This document shows positions 1-11,660 of a DNA stretch of 64,000 nt, piece by piece. Position 1 is the first letter of the stretch; each line of letters starts with the position of its first letter. Under the pieces are notes generated by a model. That model saw only the letters and a list, made by a program, of their open reading frames with translations. It was not told the DNA's origin and ran no database searches. Origin of the DNA: Craspedostauros australis (Eukaryota > Bacillariophyta > Bacillariophyceae > Mastogloiales > Achnanthaceae); contig JAMXDE010000007.1 in NCBI GenBank assembly GCA_026770025.1, forward strand, positions 2,914,001 through 2,978,000, given 5' to 3'. Position numbers and translations under genes: made by a program.

Positions 1-3000
1 CACCTACGCCAGCAGTACCAGAACACGCAGTCCACACGCAATCACTGTAACCACGTCACCCAGCCCACCAAGAATCCCACGGAACAACGCGAAATCTTCA
101 TGGATGTTTATCGGCCAACAGGCAAAATCTTCACCGATCAAACAGGCCGATTCCCAGTGACGTCAAGCCGTGGATACCAGTACATCATGGTGTTGTACGA
201 CCATGACTCCAACGCGATTCTTTCACGCCCACTACGCAGTCGGCACGCAACGGAACTCACGCGAGCGTGTGACGAACTTTTGACGGTTCTCCTTCGGAGC
301 GGAATGACACCGCGATTCCACCGGCTCGACAACGAGGCGCCGAAAGAACTCAAGCACCTCATCGAATCCAAAGGTATCCAATACCAGCTTGTACCACCAG
401 GCATTCATCGGCGCAACGCTGCAGAGAGAGCCATCTCAACTTGGAAAGACCACTTCATCGCAGGACTGGCCACAGCCGACGAAGCATTTCCGCTTCATCT
501 GTGGTGTCAACTCCTCCCCCAATGCGACATCACACTCAACCTGATGCGACCGTCGCGAGTCAACCCGCACATCTCGGCACATCATGCCCTCCACGGCAAC
601 TTCGACTTCAACGCAACACCAATGGCACCGCCAGGCACCAAGGCCGTCATCCATGACAAACCCAGCAAGCGAGCCACGTGGGCACCGCACGGATCCGCCG
701 GATGGTACATAGCACCAGCACTCGAACACTACCGATGCTACAAGGTGTATTGCAACAAAACGAGGAAGATCCGGATCACCGACACCATCGAACTCATGCC
801 AAGCAAGTGCGCCATGCCCACACCAACCAACGCAGAGATGGCCATCAAGGCGGCAGGCGACCTCGCCACCGCACTCACCAAGCCGTGCGCACCACTACAG
901 TCCATTGGCGACGAGCAACTCGGAGCACTCCAGCAGCTCAGCGACATCTTCCAGCAGGCGCTCCCCGCGACGCCCACAGCGCCACTTCCGAGGGTGCACA
1001 CCGAGCCACCTCCGAGGGTGCTCACCACGGCCAGCAGTGGCACCAACAACAAACGCGTCACCTTCGCGACGCCGGCGCGCACACCTCCGAGGGTGCCCCA
1101 AACCACACCGCAAGTCACAGACGACGAAGCCGACTCCGAACCAGAATCGGACGACGACGACGACGACGACGACAGCGCCAACACGGGAGCACCTCCCACA
1201 GGCCATTCCGCAACAACGCCACGCACACGACTGCGCACCGGCACCATCCAGCGCAAGCAATGGGCACGCGGAGCCACCACCGCAAACGCAGTCATCGACG
1301 AACGCACGGGAACGGCATACGAATACCGGCACCTCATCGCTGGCAAGGTTCATGGCCACACCCCGCAACAATGGTACACATCCTTCGCAAACGAGATCGG
1401 GCGTCTCGCACAAGGCGTCGGAACCCGCATCCCAGCATCGGCGGCAACCAACACCATCTTCTTCGTCCCAAGATCGGCAGTACCACGAGATCGCACCGTC
1501 ACATACGGCCGCATCGTCTGCGCCGTACGACCACAAAAAGCGGAAACACATCGCACGCGCCTCACCGTAGGAGGAAATCTCATCGATTACCCCTTCGACG
1601 TGCACACACCCACCGCCGAACTCACCACCGCGAAGTGTTTGTTCAACAGCGTCGTCTCCACACCGAATGCGAGATTCATGACCATCGACATCAAGGATTT
1701 TTATCTGAACACCGAAATGGACAGATACGAATACATGCGAATGCCAATGACAATGCTGCCACCAGAGATCATCGAACAATACCAGCTCCGGAACTTGGAA
1801 CACAACGGCAACGTCTACGTCGAAGTGCGAAAGGGCATGTACGGGCTACCACAGGCGGGCAAAATCGCAAATGTGAAGCTCCAAAAACACCTCGCGAAAT
1901 TCGGGTACAGGCCAGTCCCACACACTCCAGGATTGTGGAAGCACGACTGCAGACCCATCACATTCACTCTCGTGGTAGACGACTTCGGAGTCAAATACGT
2001 GGGCAAGGAACACGCACAACATCTCATCGGGGCGCTTCAAACGATATACAAGTGCATCATCGAGTGGGACGGCGATCTCTACTGCGGCGTCAGTCTCAAA
2101 TGGGACTACGACGCAAGAAAAGTGGAGCTCTCCATGCCAGGGTACGTGAAAAGGCGCTTCACAAATTCCAACATCCGATCCCCACCAAACCGCAACACGC
2201 GCCAGCCCCGTGCGAAGCACCAGTATACGGTGCAAGAACGCAGGAACCCAAACTGGAAGACACCGCACCGGAACTGCCAGCTGAAGAGATCATCCGCATC
2301 CGGCAGATAGTAGGAACCCTGCTTTACTACGCGAGAGCCGTCGACCCCACCATCCTCCCAGCAGTCAGTGACATCGCCACACAGCAGGCACATGCCACGC
2401 ACAACACGGCGAACCGAGTCAAGCAACTACTCGACTACTGCGCCACCCATCCCAACGCGACCATCGTCTACCACGCCAGCGACATGATACTGCATGTCGA
2501 CAGCGACGCATCATACCTGAGCCTACCAAAGGCCAGAAGTCGCGCAGGCGGGCACATGTACCTCAGCAAACGCTCGCCAGACAACAGCAAGGCGCCCATC
2601 CAACCGCCTCCTAACAACGGAGCCATACACACAGTATGCAACAAAATTCAGAACGTCATGAGCTCGGCGGCCGAAGCCGAGGTCGGCGCACTATACCTGA
2701 ACTGCACAGCGGCGTCGGCGCTGCGCACCACCCTCGACGAGCTCGGCCACGCCCAGCCACCCACGCCCATCAAAACCGACAATTCCACAGCATCCGGCAT
2801 CGTCAATAACACCATGAAACAGCGACGCACAAGAGCAATGGACATGCGCTTCTACTGGGTGCGCGACCGAATCCAGCAAGGCCAATTCATCGTATACTGG
2901 GCCCCCAGTGCAGACAATCTTGCCAACTACTTCACGAAGCATCATCCGACGGCACATCACCGAAAAATGAGAGAAGTATACCTCAAGCCTACTCCTGACA

Positions 3001-3206
3001 GCGGCAAATCAGCAAGACAGAGCATGTTGGGAGTTACGCGAGGGTGTATTGATTCCAGTCCCGCACGTGACCCGACTGACCGGCGTACGCAAAGTGCGCA
3101 CCTCGCGCCCACTTTCCTCCTAGAGCAGATCAAGACACTAGCAGGAGCCAAGACCGCAACTCCTCAGCTCAGCAATGTAATATCTCATAATATTAGCGAA
3201 CAACAT
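1..3206 (+). mobile_element. Ty1/copia LTR retrotransposon, 3' part, broken
   Basis: The left edge of the window cuts this element, so its gag and 5' LTR are not visible. Reading rightward, an integrase core comes first (about 100-600, with motifs DQTGRF, LDNEAP and NAAERAI). A Pro/Thr-rich linker with a poly-Asp run follows (about 970-1200). Then comes a copia reverse transcriptase (about 1480-2150, active-site VVDDF, plus KGMYGLPQAGK), and then RNase H (SSAAEAEVGALYL, IKTDNSTASGI, ADNLANYFTKHH) to about 3000. The order integrase before reverse transcriptase defines Ty1/copia, and the integrase opening resembles elements common in diatom genomes. The coding region is not open throughout and shows about one break, so it is a fossil. 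Age cannot be set because only one LTR is in view. Confidence 0.9.
3025..3206 (+). repeat. Probable 3' LTR of the first copia element (182 bp)
   Basis: This stretch starts TGTTGGGAGTTACG and ends GCGAACAACA, giving TG...CA ends with a 5-bp terminal inverted repeat (TGTTG/CAACA). It begins where the RNase H reading ends, as a copia 3' LTR should. The partner LTR lies outside the window, so the ends rest on the terminal motif only. Confidence 0.6.
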
Positions 3207-3539
3207 TGATTCACACACTACTCGTCTTATTGACAGAGCAGAGTACTCTGCAGCAAGAGTTGAGTGGCTCGTACGCCAGATGGCAACAGTCTCAGCGGGC
3301 ACTGTTCTTGGTCCCCCTCGTCTTGTTGTTGTGCTGCTGGTACCATCCACAAGAACCCGACGATACAGCGACAGCGACATTCCTGAAGAGATCCCTATCC
3401 TTGCCCATGTCCAATCCCTTGTGAGATGCTGTCTTTTGTGCAGAACAGATCCCTCGCTATCCCCCATATCATGCTCATACACGCCCGGTATAGGTATCCA
3501 CATGATGTTGTTCAAGTGTGCGCTGGTGAAGCTCGCTTC
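3207..3539. other. Spacer, no gene seen
   Basis: This is the junction between the copia 3' LTR and the 3' end of the phosphatase gene. I see no convincing coding, RNA or repeat feature here. It presumably holds the phosphatase 3' UTR. Confidence 0.5.
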
Positions 3540-5132
3540 TCATTTATCACCAGGAGGTGGCCAGGATGGACCGATCGATTTCTTGCTGCTGGCATCATCT
3601 GTAGTTGGTGGCATTGCAGGTCCTATGCCGGAGGTGGTTTTTGATGCCGTGCCATTGTTCGACGCAGTGGGAGGAGGCGACGGGCCGATTGCCTTGCTTT
3701 CATCTGTTGGCTGATCTGCTTTTGGTGATGGCGCCTTTGTTGCAGGTCCAATCGATGGTCCAATTGGCGGCCCTATTGATGGCCCTATGGTTGCGCCCAT
3801 TCTTTGCTTCTTGGTGCTCTTCGACGGCGATGAATCTCCAAGCGTTGCGGGTGTGGTTGTAGTTGCAGTTCCGGTTGCTTTGCGCTTTCGCTTCACAGAT
3901 GCCTCGTAGTCCTGCAGCATGTCCATAAAAGCTGATATCGGTTGCGCTGTCGGGCGTCTGCGTTGCACCATCTGCAACGCTTCCTGCAGGCCATAGCCCT
4001 GCTTGTCCATCAGGTAGAAGAGGACGCACGTCGTCGAGCGGGACATGCCCTGTGCACAATGGACGAGCACGCTGCCATGATGGAGGCCGTTGGAAATGAA
4101 TTTGACGATATCCTTCGCCTGGTGCTGAAGATCCTGCGCGGATGTGGAAACATCGTAGACCGAAACGCGCTTGTACACGAACCGATTCGATGACTCAAAG
4201 TAGTTGGCTACACCGGCCTACTCGTACGTGTGAACGGCACGTTGCGGAATTGCGGGAGAGTGGAGTAAAGAAGAGTGCATGGATGGGTTCATGACGTTTC
4301 GTTCGATTCAATTTGTGCACGGTGTTGTGAATTGTCGGATATTGTCACAAATATGGTACCATACCATTGAGTGCCATCCCGTTTGTTGGTATCGTGCACC
4401 ATGCACCATGCATCACGCATTGTGCGTGGGCGAGCATTCCAAGAGCAGTCTCAACCCAACCAACCACAGGGAGATGTTGGAGTGCAGAGAGCGAAGAATC
4501 ATCGAGTAGCGTATGGCGTGAAATAGAAGAGAGTAGAGTAGAGTGCCACATGTGAATTCATCCCGATGGAGTCAGCAGCGAGTGAGAAGGAAGCAGGACG
4601 TGATAGGCCGTCAAACGATTCAGGTGGGGAGAAGTATAGACGGGTAGGCGTGGGTAAGGTGAGTGGATGGCCCTGGCATGATGCGATGCGAATGGTATCG
4701 GCGCATATATCGGCGTACGTATTGTCGTAGTCTTGACTGTTGTTGTTGTTGTTGCTGTTGTTGTTGTCGTCATCACCATCATCATCGTGGGCGGAACGTC
4801 CCACATGAGAGGCGTTTTGAGGGTGGATGCAAGCATGTGCACAGAACATATCGAGTGAGAATACTCTCTGTGAACAGCGCAGCGTTGCCAAGCAAGACAC
4901 CATCCTGTGCAACACATGCAAGCGTGGCATAGGTTGGCATGGTGCGCATTGCATTGCGTGACATTGTATGTACCTTGATGGACGCCTCCTTCGTGGGTGT
5001 CACATTGAGGATGTGCGAGATCCTCCACCGCTCCAGCTTGTCCAGCGACTTGGCATCTGCCTTCCCCCCGATGTAGATCCCAGGACGCCGCTGCCCTGGC
5101 GCTGGTGCCTTCCCCGAGTACACCAGACTCAT
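3540..5132 (-). CDS. Dual-specificity protein phosphatase with C-terminal IGP repeats (2 exons)
   Basis: Exon 1 is 5132-4974 and exon 2 is 4217-3540, split by a 756-bp phase-0 intron (4973-4218) with a GTACAT donor and a TAG acceptor. The spliced product is about 278 residues. Residues 17-70 give the DSP fold entry (IYIGGKADA, HILNVT, NYFESSNRF). Asp75 (VYDVS) is the likely general acid, and HCAQGMSRST with Cys107 is the catalytic P-loop HCxxGxxR. Such enzymes remove phosphate from Tyr and Ser/Thr in signalling proteins, and the substrate here is unknown. After the domain, a basic stretch (KRKRK) leads into a Ser/Thr/Pro-rich tail with seven IGP motifs, ending IGPSWPPPGDK. The start is the first ATG giving a normal DSP N-terminus. 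The reading frame stays open upstream, so a longer N-terminus is possible. Confidence 0.85.
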
Positions 5133-6406
5133 CCTTTCTGCTCCGTGGATTGCAATGCTCCCTCCCTCTTGTTCGTCTTTCTGGTATCCTCCGATCCTTT
5201 CTTCCTCTCTCGATCTGTCTCCTTGTTCTGTTGGCAGTGTTCTTGGCGCGCGTGTTGTTATGCCACGATGTTTGTCGGAAGCCAAACAAGGGTTCACACT
5301 GGCGCTTTGGCGCCAAACAAAGGGATTCTTTGACGGCATCGAACGATGTTCCCTTGTGAAAGTACCACGGATACAATGACCAGGATATCTCTGGTGAGCA
5401 TGTCTCAAATCGCGTTGTTGTGTTTGGACGTGATCCTCAACGAACATGAAACGAATGGGAATCCTGGTTCCCACCAAGACCAGCTGTTCCCGCTGTCACA
5501 CCATCTGCTGAAGCTGGACGCAGAGATGCGGTATCCGGAAAAACACGAGACGTGGGTCAACCGGAGAGAGGCTCGGAACCCGAGAAACGCAACGACAAGC
5601 ACAAGTCGGAGTAACATGGTATGGGGGCTGGGGTGGTGTGTCTTCGCGGACGGGAGCATTGTGCGTCAAATGTGTCTGCTAAGACTGAAGGTTTGGCAGC
5701 ACGAACTGCGCTCTGACGCGCTGACACTCCAGCAGGCCGGGATAATGGGATGAGAGAGTGCTGTCCTGTTTTGGTGTTGAATTACAGTAGTGCACGCACG
5801 ACTATCACTGGGAACACAGAGAAATGGGAACAATGAGCTTTGGGCAGAACGAAGAGTGCATGGTGCTTGCTGTTTGTGTTAAAAATTGTGTGCTGTTTCT
5901 CTAGTTTGTGTTCAAAAATGTTGCGCGTTGCTGGCGGGATGCGCCTCTTAAAATCGTTTGTTTGCTTTGTGCTTGGCGCTTTTGCTCGTGCTTGTTGTTT
6001 GCCTTGTGGCTGTTGTAAAATTGGGTTGGCGTCGCGAATCTCCTCTCCTGTGCACCGAGCGGCGACGATGTCTCTGTTGTGAGATGTTCACCGTGTTTCT
6101 CGTGCCGTGGTGCTTTCTGTGGTGGGGTGATTGCTGCTTCTGCTTGTGTGCTTTTGCGGGTGCGATTCCTGTTGATCAAAATGGGGTCTGCCAACACCGC
6201 GTGCACATGCTGCTGCTGTCGCGAGGTGATTGTTGGTGACTGTTCATCTGTTGCTTGAATTGATGATGTGTGCTCTCGTGAGAGCTGGGGCCCCAAATGG
6301 GCAAGATTGTGGTTGGTTGAAAGATGTGTACAAAAAGGGGCGGGCTGGCGTTGCTCCGCTGTGGTTGTTGGCGTTGTGGCGGTTGTTGCCGTTGTTGCCA
6401 TGGTCT
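5133..6406. other. Gene-poor stretch
   Basis: Upstream region of the phosphatase gene. Short ORFs occur on both strands (for example 5346-5753 and 5840-6082), but they are low-complexity or Cys/Leu-rich translations of GT-rich DNA without recognisable motifs. I see no RNA gene or repeat array. Confidence 0.45.
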
Positions 6407-7043
6407 CTAGCAGTATCCACGACGCAGAGGCTGGACGAGAGGCTGCGCTGGTGGGGTGTCTGCCCGCATGCGGTCGAAACTCTCTTCGTGCTCCTCTGCG
6501 ATCGTCAATGCTTGGTCGATCAACGTGGCAAGCTCACGACACCGCCTTGTTGATGACATGCTTCCGAAACGTCGCAGTCTTCTGCCGGTGCGTGCTGGTC
6601 GGGCACTGTTGTTGTCACGGTTGTTGTCATGGTTGTTGTTGTTGTTGAGGACGAGCAAGGGGGAAGAAAGGGAGGCAGAAGTTTGCGTCAGAATGATGTG
6701 TATTGTATGTAACATCAGCAACAGCAGAAGGAGAGGCAGCACACAAGGGAGCCTCATTGCGATTGTGCACTTACAGTGGTGGTGTGCCGAGCATGAATGA
6801 AGATGCCTGTGATTGAGATCGTTCTGCCATTGGTGGCGAAGCTGCTGACATGGCCATGTCGCAATCTTTGTTGGATGTCTGCTGTTGCTGCTGTGGCTGC
6901 TTCTGCTTGCGTGGGTGCGTTGGCTGCGTCTCTTCACCTGCTTCAGTTGTTGCTCTTGCGATTGTTGCTGGCGTGAGGATGTGGATGCTGCCGCAGTGGG
7001 ACGAGGAGGCGCTGGCCAACAGATCGAATTGAACTTGTTTCAT
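6407..7043 (-). CDS. Candidate small spliced protein, function unknown
   Basis: Exon 1 runs 7043-6775 from an ATG (MKQVQFDLLASASSS) and ends in phase 2 at a strong donor GTAAGT. Its intron would be about 170-190 bp and pyrimidine-rich. Two acceptors (before 6605 or 6581) both restore the same frame and end at the stop at 6407, giving about 155 or 147 residues. The middle is Gln/Pro/Lys-rich. The C-terminus (RCRELATLIDQALTIAEEHEESFDRM) looks helical and acidic. I recognise no family. The matching phases and consensus splice sites are the support, while base composition is unremarkable. The alternative is an unspliced reading from the ATG at 6757, whose leader MRLPCVLPLLLLLLML would be a signal peptide. 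Confidence 0.35.
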
Positions 7044-9398
7044 TTTTGTGTCTTTGTGGTTTGCTTGGATGAAGTTGATGATGATGATGGTGATGTTGTG
7101 TTTGGTGTGTTTGGTGTGTTTGGTGTGTTTGGTGTGGTGGTTGGTCCTGGGTTGGAATTGTGGGAAGATGGAGAGCGAGAGAGAGGCTTCACAGAGACCA
7201 CGCAGTAACCGCACTGAGAGCAAACAGAGACCGCACCGAGAGCAAACAGAGACCACACAGTAACCACACTGAGACCATACAGAACCTGCAAACACTTGTG
7301 TGGTCTTGGCGGGTGATTTGTTCCCGAACTCGAGAGCGACCTGCTTCACGCGCTTTTGGACGCGGTCTTGTGGCCCGCACATTAGTGCTTTGCCACGTGG
7401 TTGAAGGGGATGTCCGCACTGATACTCTCGGCGGCGTTTTGAACCCCCAAATGACCCTCGAGGAACTGGGTATGGGGCCGTGTCTGGGATGGATTGTTCG
7501 CCCATCATCACCTCATTTGTTCTTCCCATTCTTGGTGTTCGCATGGGAAATACAGTACCAGTGTGCGCAAATACTGGGGCCGTGCACGCGAGTCCGCGAA
7601 TCTTCGTGATTGCTCTGGTCCGCGAGGCAGCGAGTATCACGGACTGTGTTGCCTTTGTGGAACTGGGTGCTATGAACCCGTCTCGAGCGGAGGAATTAAC
7701 CGTGCATCTCCTGTTGTCAGAAGTGCGTTTTGTTCAAGTTTCGGGTTGTCATTGAGAACTGTAGAACAGCGAGAAGGTATCGAGACGCGACTAGCCGTTT
7801 CAAGATACTTACCGACTCGCGATTCACAGCTTAAGAGTATGTCCAGTTGCAGTCATTTTGTGTTCACTGTCTGTCAGTACCGCAACGAATTCCTGTTTCT
7901 TCGTATTCGACGTCGAATGATGCTTCAACCACATGAGTTAACAGTCTAGTTCTCCGTGTTGTCGCTTCTGCGTACTCACGTGACAATCGGTGGTTGACAC
8001 CGAGCGCGGCGGGACCAACGGTTTTCTATTCGCGAGAGCGATCGGCATCGCTTTGGGCGTTACAGAAACGAGAACTTGCGCAAGCATGCGAACTCAATGT
8101 CATTCCTTCGTATGATCACTTGTTGGTCTTTACTCTTAACCGTCACTAATTGATCATGAACCACCACAGAGCAGCGAACACAGACTGCGCAAAACATGAC
8201 CAACAACGAACGAGCCAAAGCGCAAAATGTCGCGAGCAAGAGGCAGAGATCTGCGCCCAATCACCGACACCGGCGTCGGAAGAGGCGCCAAGCCATTTCG
8301 CAACGCAAAACAAGCACGAAAGGGCGGAGGAGAAAAGTTGAAGCAGAGGGAGAGAGAGCCAGGAGAAGCCGAGGCGCGCATGCTCGGGGCAACTACTTGA
8401 GCGTCGCAGAACAAACAGACGTGCAGGCGGGCCATCGTCAACTTACTGGAACTGTAAGGGTATCGCACAGTTACTCTGTCCTGTCCTGTCCTATACCGAC
8501 TTCGGATTTCGGCCGGAAACAAGAGACAGGCGCCTCCGATCCCAGGTGATGGGCAAGATTCGTCCTCGCATCGTTGCGCACGAGGAGTTTGTGATGTGTC
8601 GAGCTTGAGAAAACGGGATGGAGACACCATGGCATGGGGTCATGGCAGGGGATAGTGTGCGGGAGGCACGGGTAGGAGCACCCAGACGCCATTCTGACGT
8701 TCACAACAACAGCAACAGCAACAGTAGCGGCAACGGAACCGCAAGGAAGTGTATTCGTCATGCAGAAGCATAGCGAAAACGAGACAAACGGAAACAATGG
8801 GGTGGCGAACCGGTGCGGAGTTCAGTGCGCAGCTCGTAGGCCGTAGAGCATTGAGGAGAGCATCGAGTACTCTAGAGCGGAGTCTCATGGATGAGATGAG
8901 GTGTGATGACGGCAAAACGCATCAGCAGTTTCTGAGACGAAGATGTCGGGCACGTTCTGCGCGTTGTATGAACGAGCGGAGCACCAAACTCGTCCGAGAA
9001 ATGCTGCGGTGCGGGCATCTGCGTCTTGGTGGATGGAAGACGAAAAGCAATCCGAGATGAGAACAACGGCACCAGTTGGACAAAATGAGATAATACCGCA
9101 GGAACATCACTCTCAGCCATGAGGGACAACACTCCCACCCGAGATGTTGAGAGATTTGTCCGTATCTCTCACCATCCTTCTTGGCCGGATGGGACGACCC
9201 AAAGAGATCGCGGGGACAAGTTGGTGGTAGTGCCAACGGCGCTGCTTCTGTTCCTCCATGGATGTTGTTGTGGAGATGGAGTCGAACATGCGTAACAAAT
9301 GAGTGTGACGCCAACACCGACGCCAACCGCCAGCGAGCGGCAACGACAACAACAGCACTGACGGCCAAGAATCCGCGTTCGGATTGATGTATTGTTGC

Positions 9399-9414
9399 GG
9401 CACGACCTATTATA
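9399..9414 (-). promoter_or_regulatory. 16-bp TATA-containing motif, copy 1
   Basis: Read on the minus strand this is TATAATAGGTCGTGCC, a variant of the motif found upstream of the two CRAL-TRIO/DUF6824 paralogues. No recognised gene follows it on the minus strand, so its role here is unknown. Confidence 0.3.
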
Positions 9415-10491
9415 CTCCACTCACGTAGTTAGTTCGTTTAGATCCTCTCCTGTGTGCTTGCGCGCGATACGATGCTCTCCGCTCCACACCTGGCCGATGT
9501 ACCACAATTCGTTGGAGCAGTGGCACTCGCGGTATCATTCGTTCGGACAGCATTCTGCAACAAGGTCGCGCCCCCAGGTGATAGACACCAAAAGGCAGAT
9601 GGAACGACAGACGATGGAGTTTGGTGGACATGAAGAGCATTGCGAACGATACATTGTCGGTTCCGTGGCGAGGAGAGCAGAAGACCTGGCATTGCTGCTC
9701 GTTCTGTTCCAATTGTCTCTGAGCAAGATGTTGGAGAGTATCATTTCCACTGTACCAGCTCGTACCACACGCTCACTCGCTCTTGCCCTGCCTTCGATTG
9801 CTCATCGGAGACTCGCGGCTTGCTTTTATCGTTCACGCCTGCTTTGCAACATGGTTGTTGTGGCGGATGGGTGCGGGCTCTCCTACCCTTTTTGGCATGG
9901 GCGCGGGTTCGACCCATCACAAAAGTGTTAACCTCGACATGATGGTGCGAACGATCACAGAAACCTTTGCGCTCGATACAGCAGGAATAGCAGCGGCACC
10001 CGTGCTGGAGCAAAGGAATGAGAATGGCGGAAAGGAGAAGAAGACGGCGGTGAGTGTCTTGCAGGTGAAGCGCGCAGAAGTGTAGAAGTTGCAAGAGAGG
10101 AGGCGAACAATCACGTGATGTATGGCATTGGCGCTGGCGTCGCCGAAGGAATGGATTGAAGGAGCGAACGGGCGGCTTGGCGATGATATCCCTTGATTTT
10201 GTTGTGCAGGTCTTTGCATCGTTCCATTCATTCATTCATCCATCCAATTCATTCGTGGGGTGCGTGGACGAGCTATCGGCATGCTCTGCCTCATTGCTGG
10301 CAATAGTAATTACGAAGTATCTCCAATCAACATGCGAGTATGAATCGGTCGCGCATGGCGGGGAAGTGATAGGAAGGTTGAGAACCGTGATGAGGATGGC
10401 GAAACTCCGTTTTGGGATGTCGCTTGTTGGTTGAAGCGAGATTGGTTGGAGGGAACATGCCGTCGCATGAAACGCCACACGCCACCATGCT

Positions 10492-10507
10492 CGTACGATC
10501 TACTATA
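10492..10507 (-). promoter_or_regulatory. 16-bp TATA-containing motif, copy 2
   Basis: On the minus strand it reads TATAGTAGATCGTACG, identical over 16 bp to the copy at 22739-22754 upstream of the gene at 23122. No recognised gene lies just downstream on the minus strand. Confidence 0.35.
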
Positions 10508-11440
10508 CTCGCACGATCCACTCGTCCTTGTGCATACACTCTTCTCTGCTCTGTGGCGGGTTCATGTTGAACACAAGGCACTCGCAGCGCGCGGAGGTAG
10601 TTGTGGGTGCGAAGTACCTGAGACATGATGCGTTTCGCGGTTGCTGTTGTCCTCGTTGCTGTCGTGCGAACAGTGGCAGAGGCTGGGATGTTGGGACGGG
10701 CTTTGGTCTTGGCGGCTGCCTCGTCCATCAACATGCGTTGCGGGCGCACTTTTGATCCCGTTGTTGCATTGCCTTGCCTTGCCTTGTCCTGTCTTGTGTG
10801 GTTGTTTTGGCGTCTTCGATGCATGATGGATGACGCATGAGTGGAGGGAGGGAACAACCGCTGCCATGAGAAGGGACGCCGATCGTGGACAGCATGACCA
10901 GAGCATCACCATGGTGCATACGATGCTATGCTATGCAATACTACGCTATATCATGTCATGTCATACCACGATGGCGACTTGCTTCCGCGAGAAGCAGCCC
11001 GTGCAGGTCGCATGATCTGCTCGTGTGTGGCAGATCGTATCCGATGTCGCCGAGAATGGCGATGCCTCCATTCTCTCGCGAGAGAACGAAGTGGAGACTC
11101 CAAAGCCAGCGAAGGTTCTCATGATGCGTGATGTCCCGAAGCCTGCATGCGAGGACTGGTTTGGATGTCGCTGAGCATCCGCGGGTTGCACGCAGGTTCG
11201 TGCGCACCCAAGAAAGCCCCAGAGGCAGACACTTTATGCAGGCCTTGTGCTCGTTGAGGAACCTGAAGCCGCGGAGGCGAACACTCCGACGAATAGTCAT
11301 CACCGTGCAGTTGAGTGATTGGATGATAGAGTAGATGGGAAAGTCTCGGAAGAGTATCGACACAGATGCTCGTGGATGGTTTGTCAATGACATTGTGCAT
11401 CGCATCTTGGTGATGGCATGATTGGGGAAGGATGACATGT

Positions 11441-11627
11441 TGTGCAGGTTTTTCACGTGACCGGAGGTGTTGGGGGGGTGAAACCTGTCTGTTCTGAAAA
11501 TTATGACTGTGCGGAGCGGTCATTTGCTCAACATGGATCCTACGCGTGGTTTGTGCGGTATCGTCTGTCCATCGACACTCATTGTTCGGATTCGGCCAGA
11601 TTCGGGAATTGGCACTAAATCTGCACA
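11441..11627 (-). repeat. 3' LTR of the complete copia element
   Basis: This is 187 bp long and identical by eye to the LTR at 16980-17166. It is preceded on the plus strand by CATGT, the other half of the target-site duplication. Confidence 0.95.
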
Positions 11628-11660
11628 CTCCCTCTTGTCGGTGGCACGGGCGGACCGCGC

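Larger units (their letters stand above)
7044..11435. other. 4.4-kb gene-poor region with simple repeats
   Basis: There is no convincing gene. A 9-bp tandem (TGTGTTTGG, about 4 copies) lies near 7098-7137. An imperfect repeat of AGAGCAAACAGAGACC-type units lies at about 7216-7280. Numerous short ORFs on both strands lack motifs and biased codon use. Two copies of a TATA-containing 16-mer (9399-9414 and 10492-10507) are listed separately and could mark unrecognised transcription units. Confidence 0.45.

Noticed and set aside
678-2190. Long alternative-frame ORF overlapping the first copia element
   Set aside because: Its first part is an Arg/His-rich shadow of the integrase-RT frame. Only the later part carries real RNase H sequence, which is covered by the mobile-element entry.
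5901-6401. 166-aa minus-strand ORF beginning MATTATTATTP
   Set aside because: Low-complexity throughout, no motif, and it lies in GT-rich DNA. The spliced candidate next to it has better support.
9905-9914. GGTTCGACCC resembling a tRNA B box
   Set aside because: Flanks do not fold into an acceptor stem or anticodon arm, and no A box lies at the right distance.
9741-10235. 164-aa minus-strand ORF starting at an ATG between two copies of the 16-bp motif
   Set aside because: Composition is random-looking with no domain. Proximity to the motif alone is not enough.
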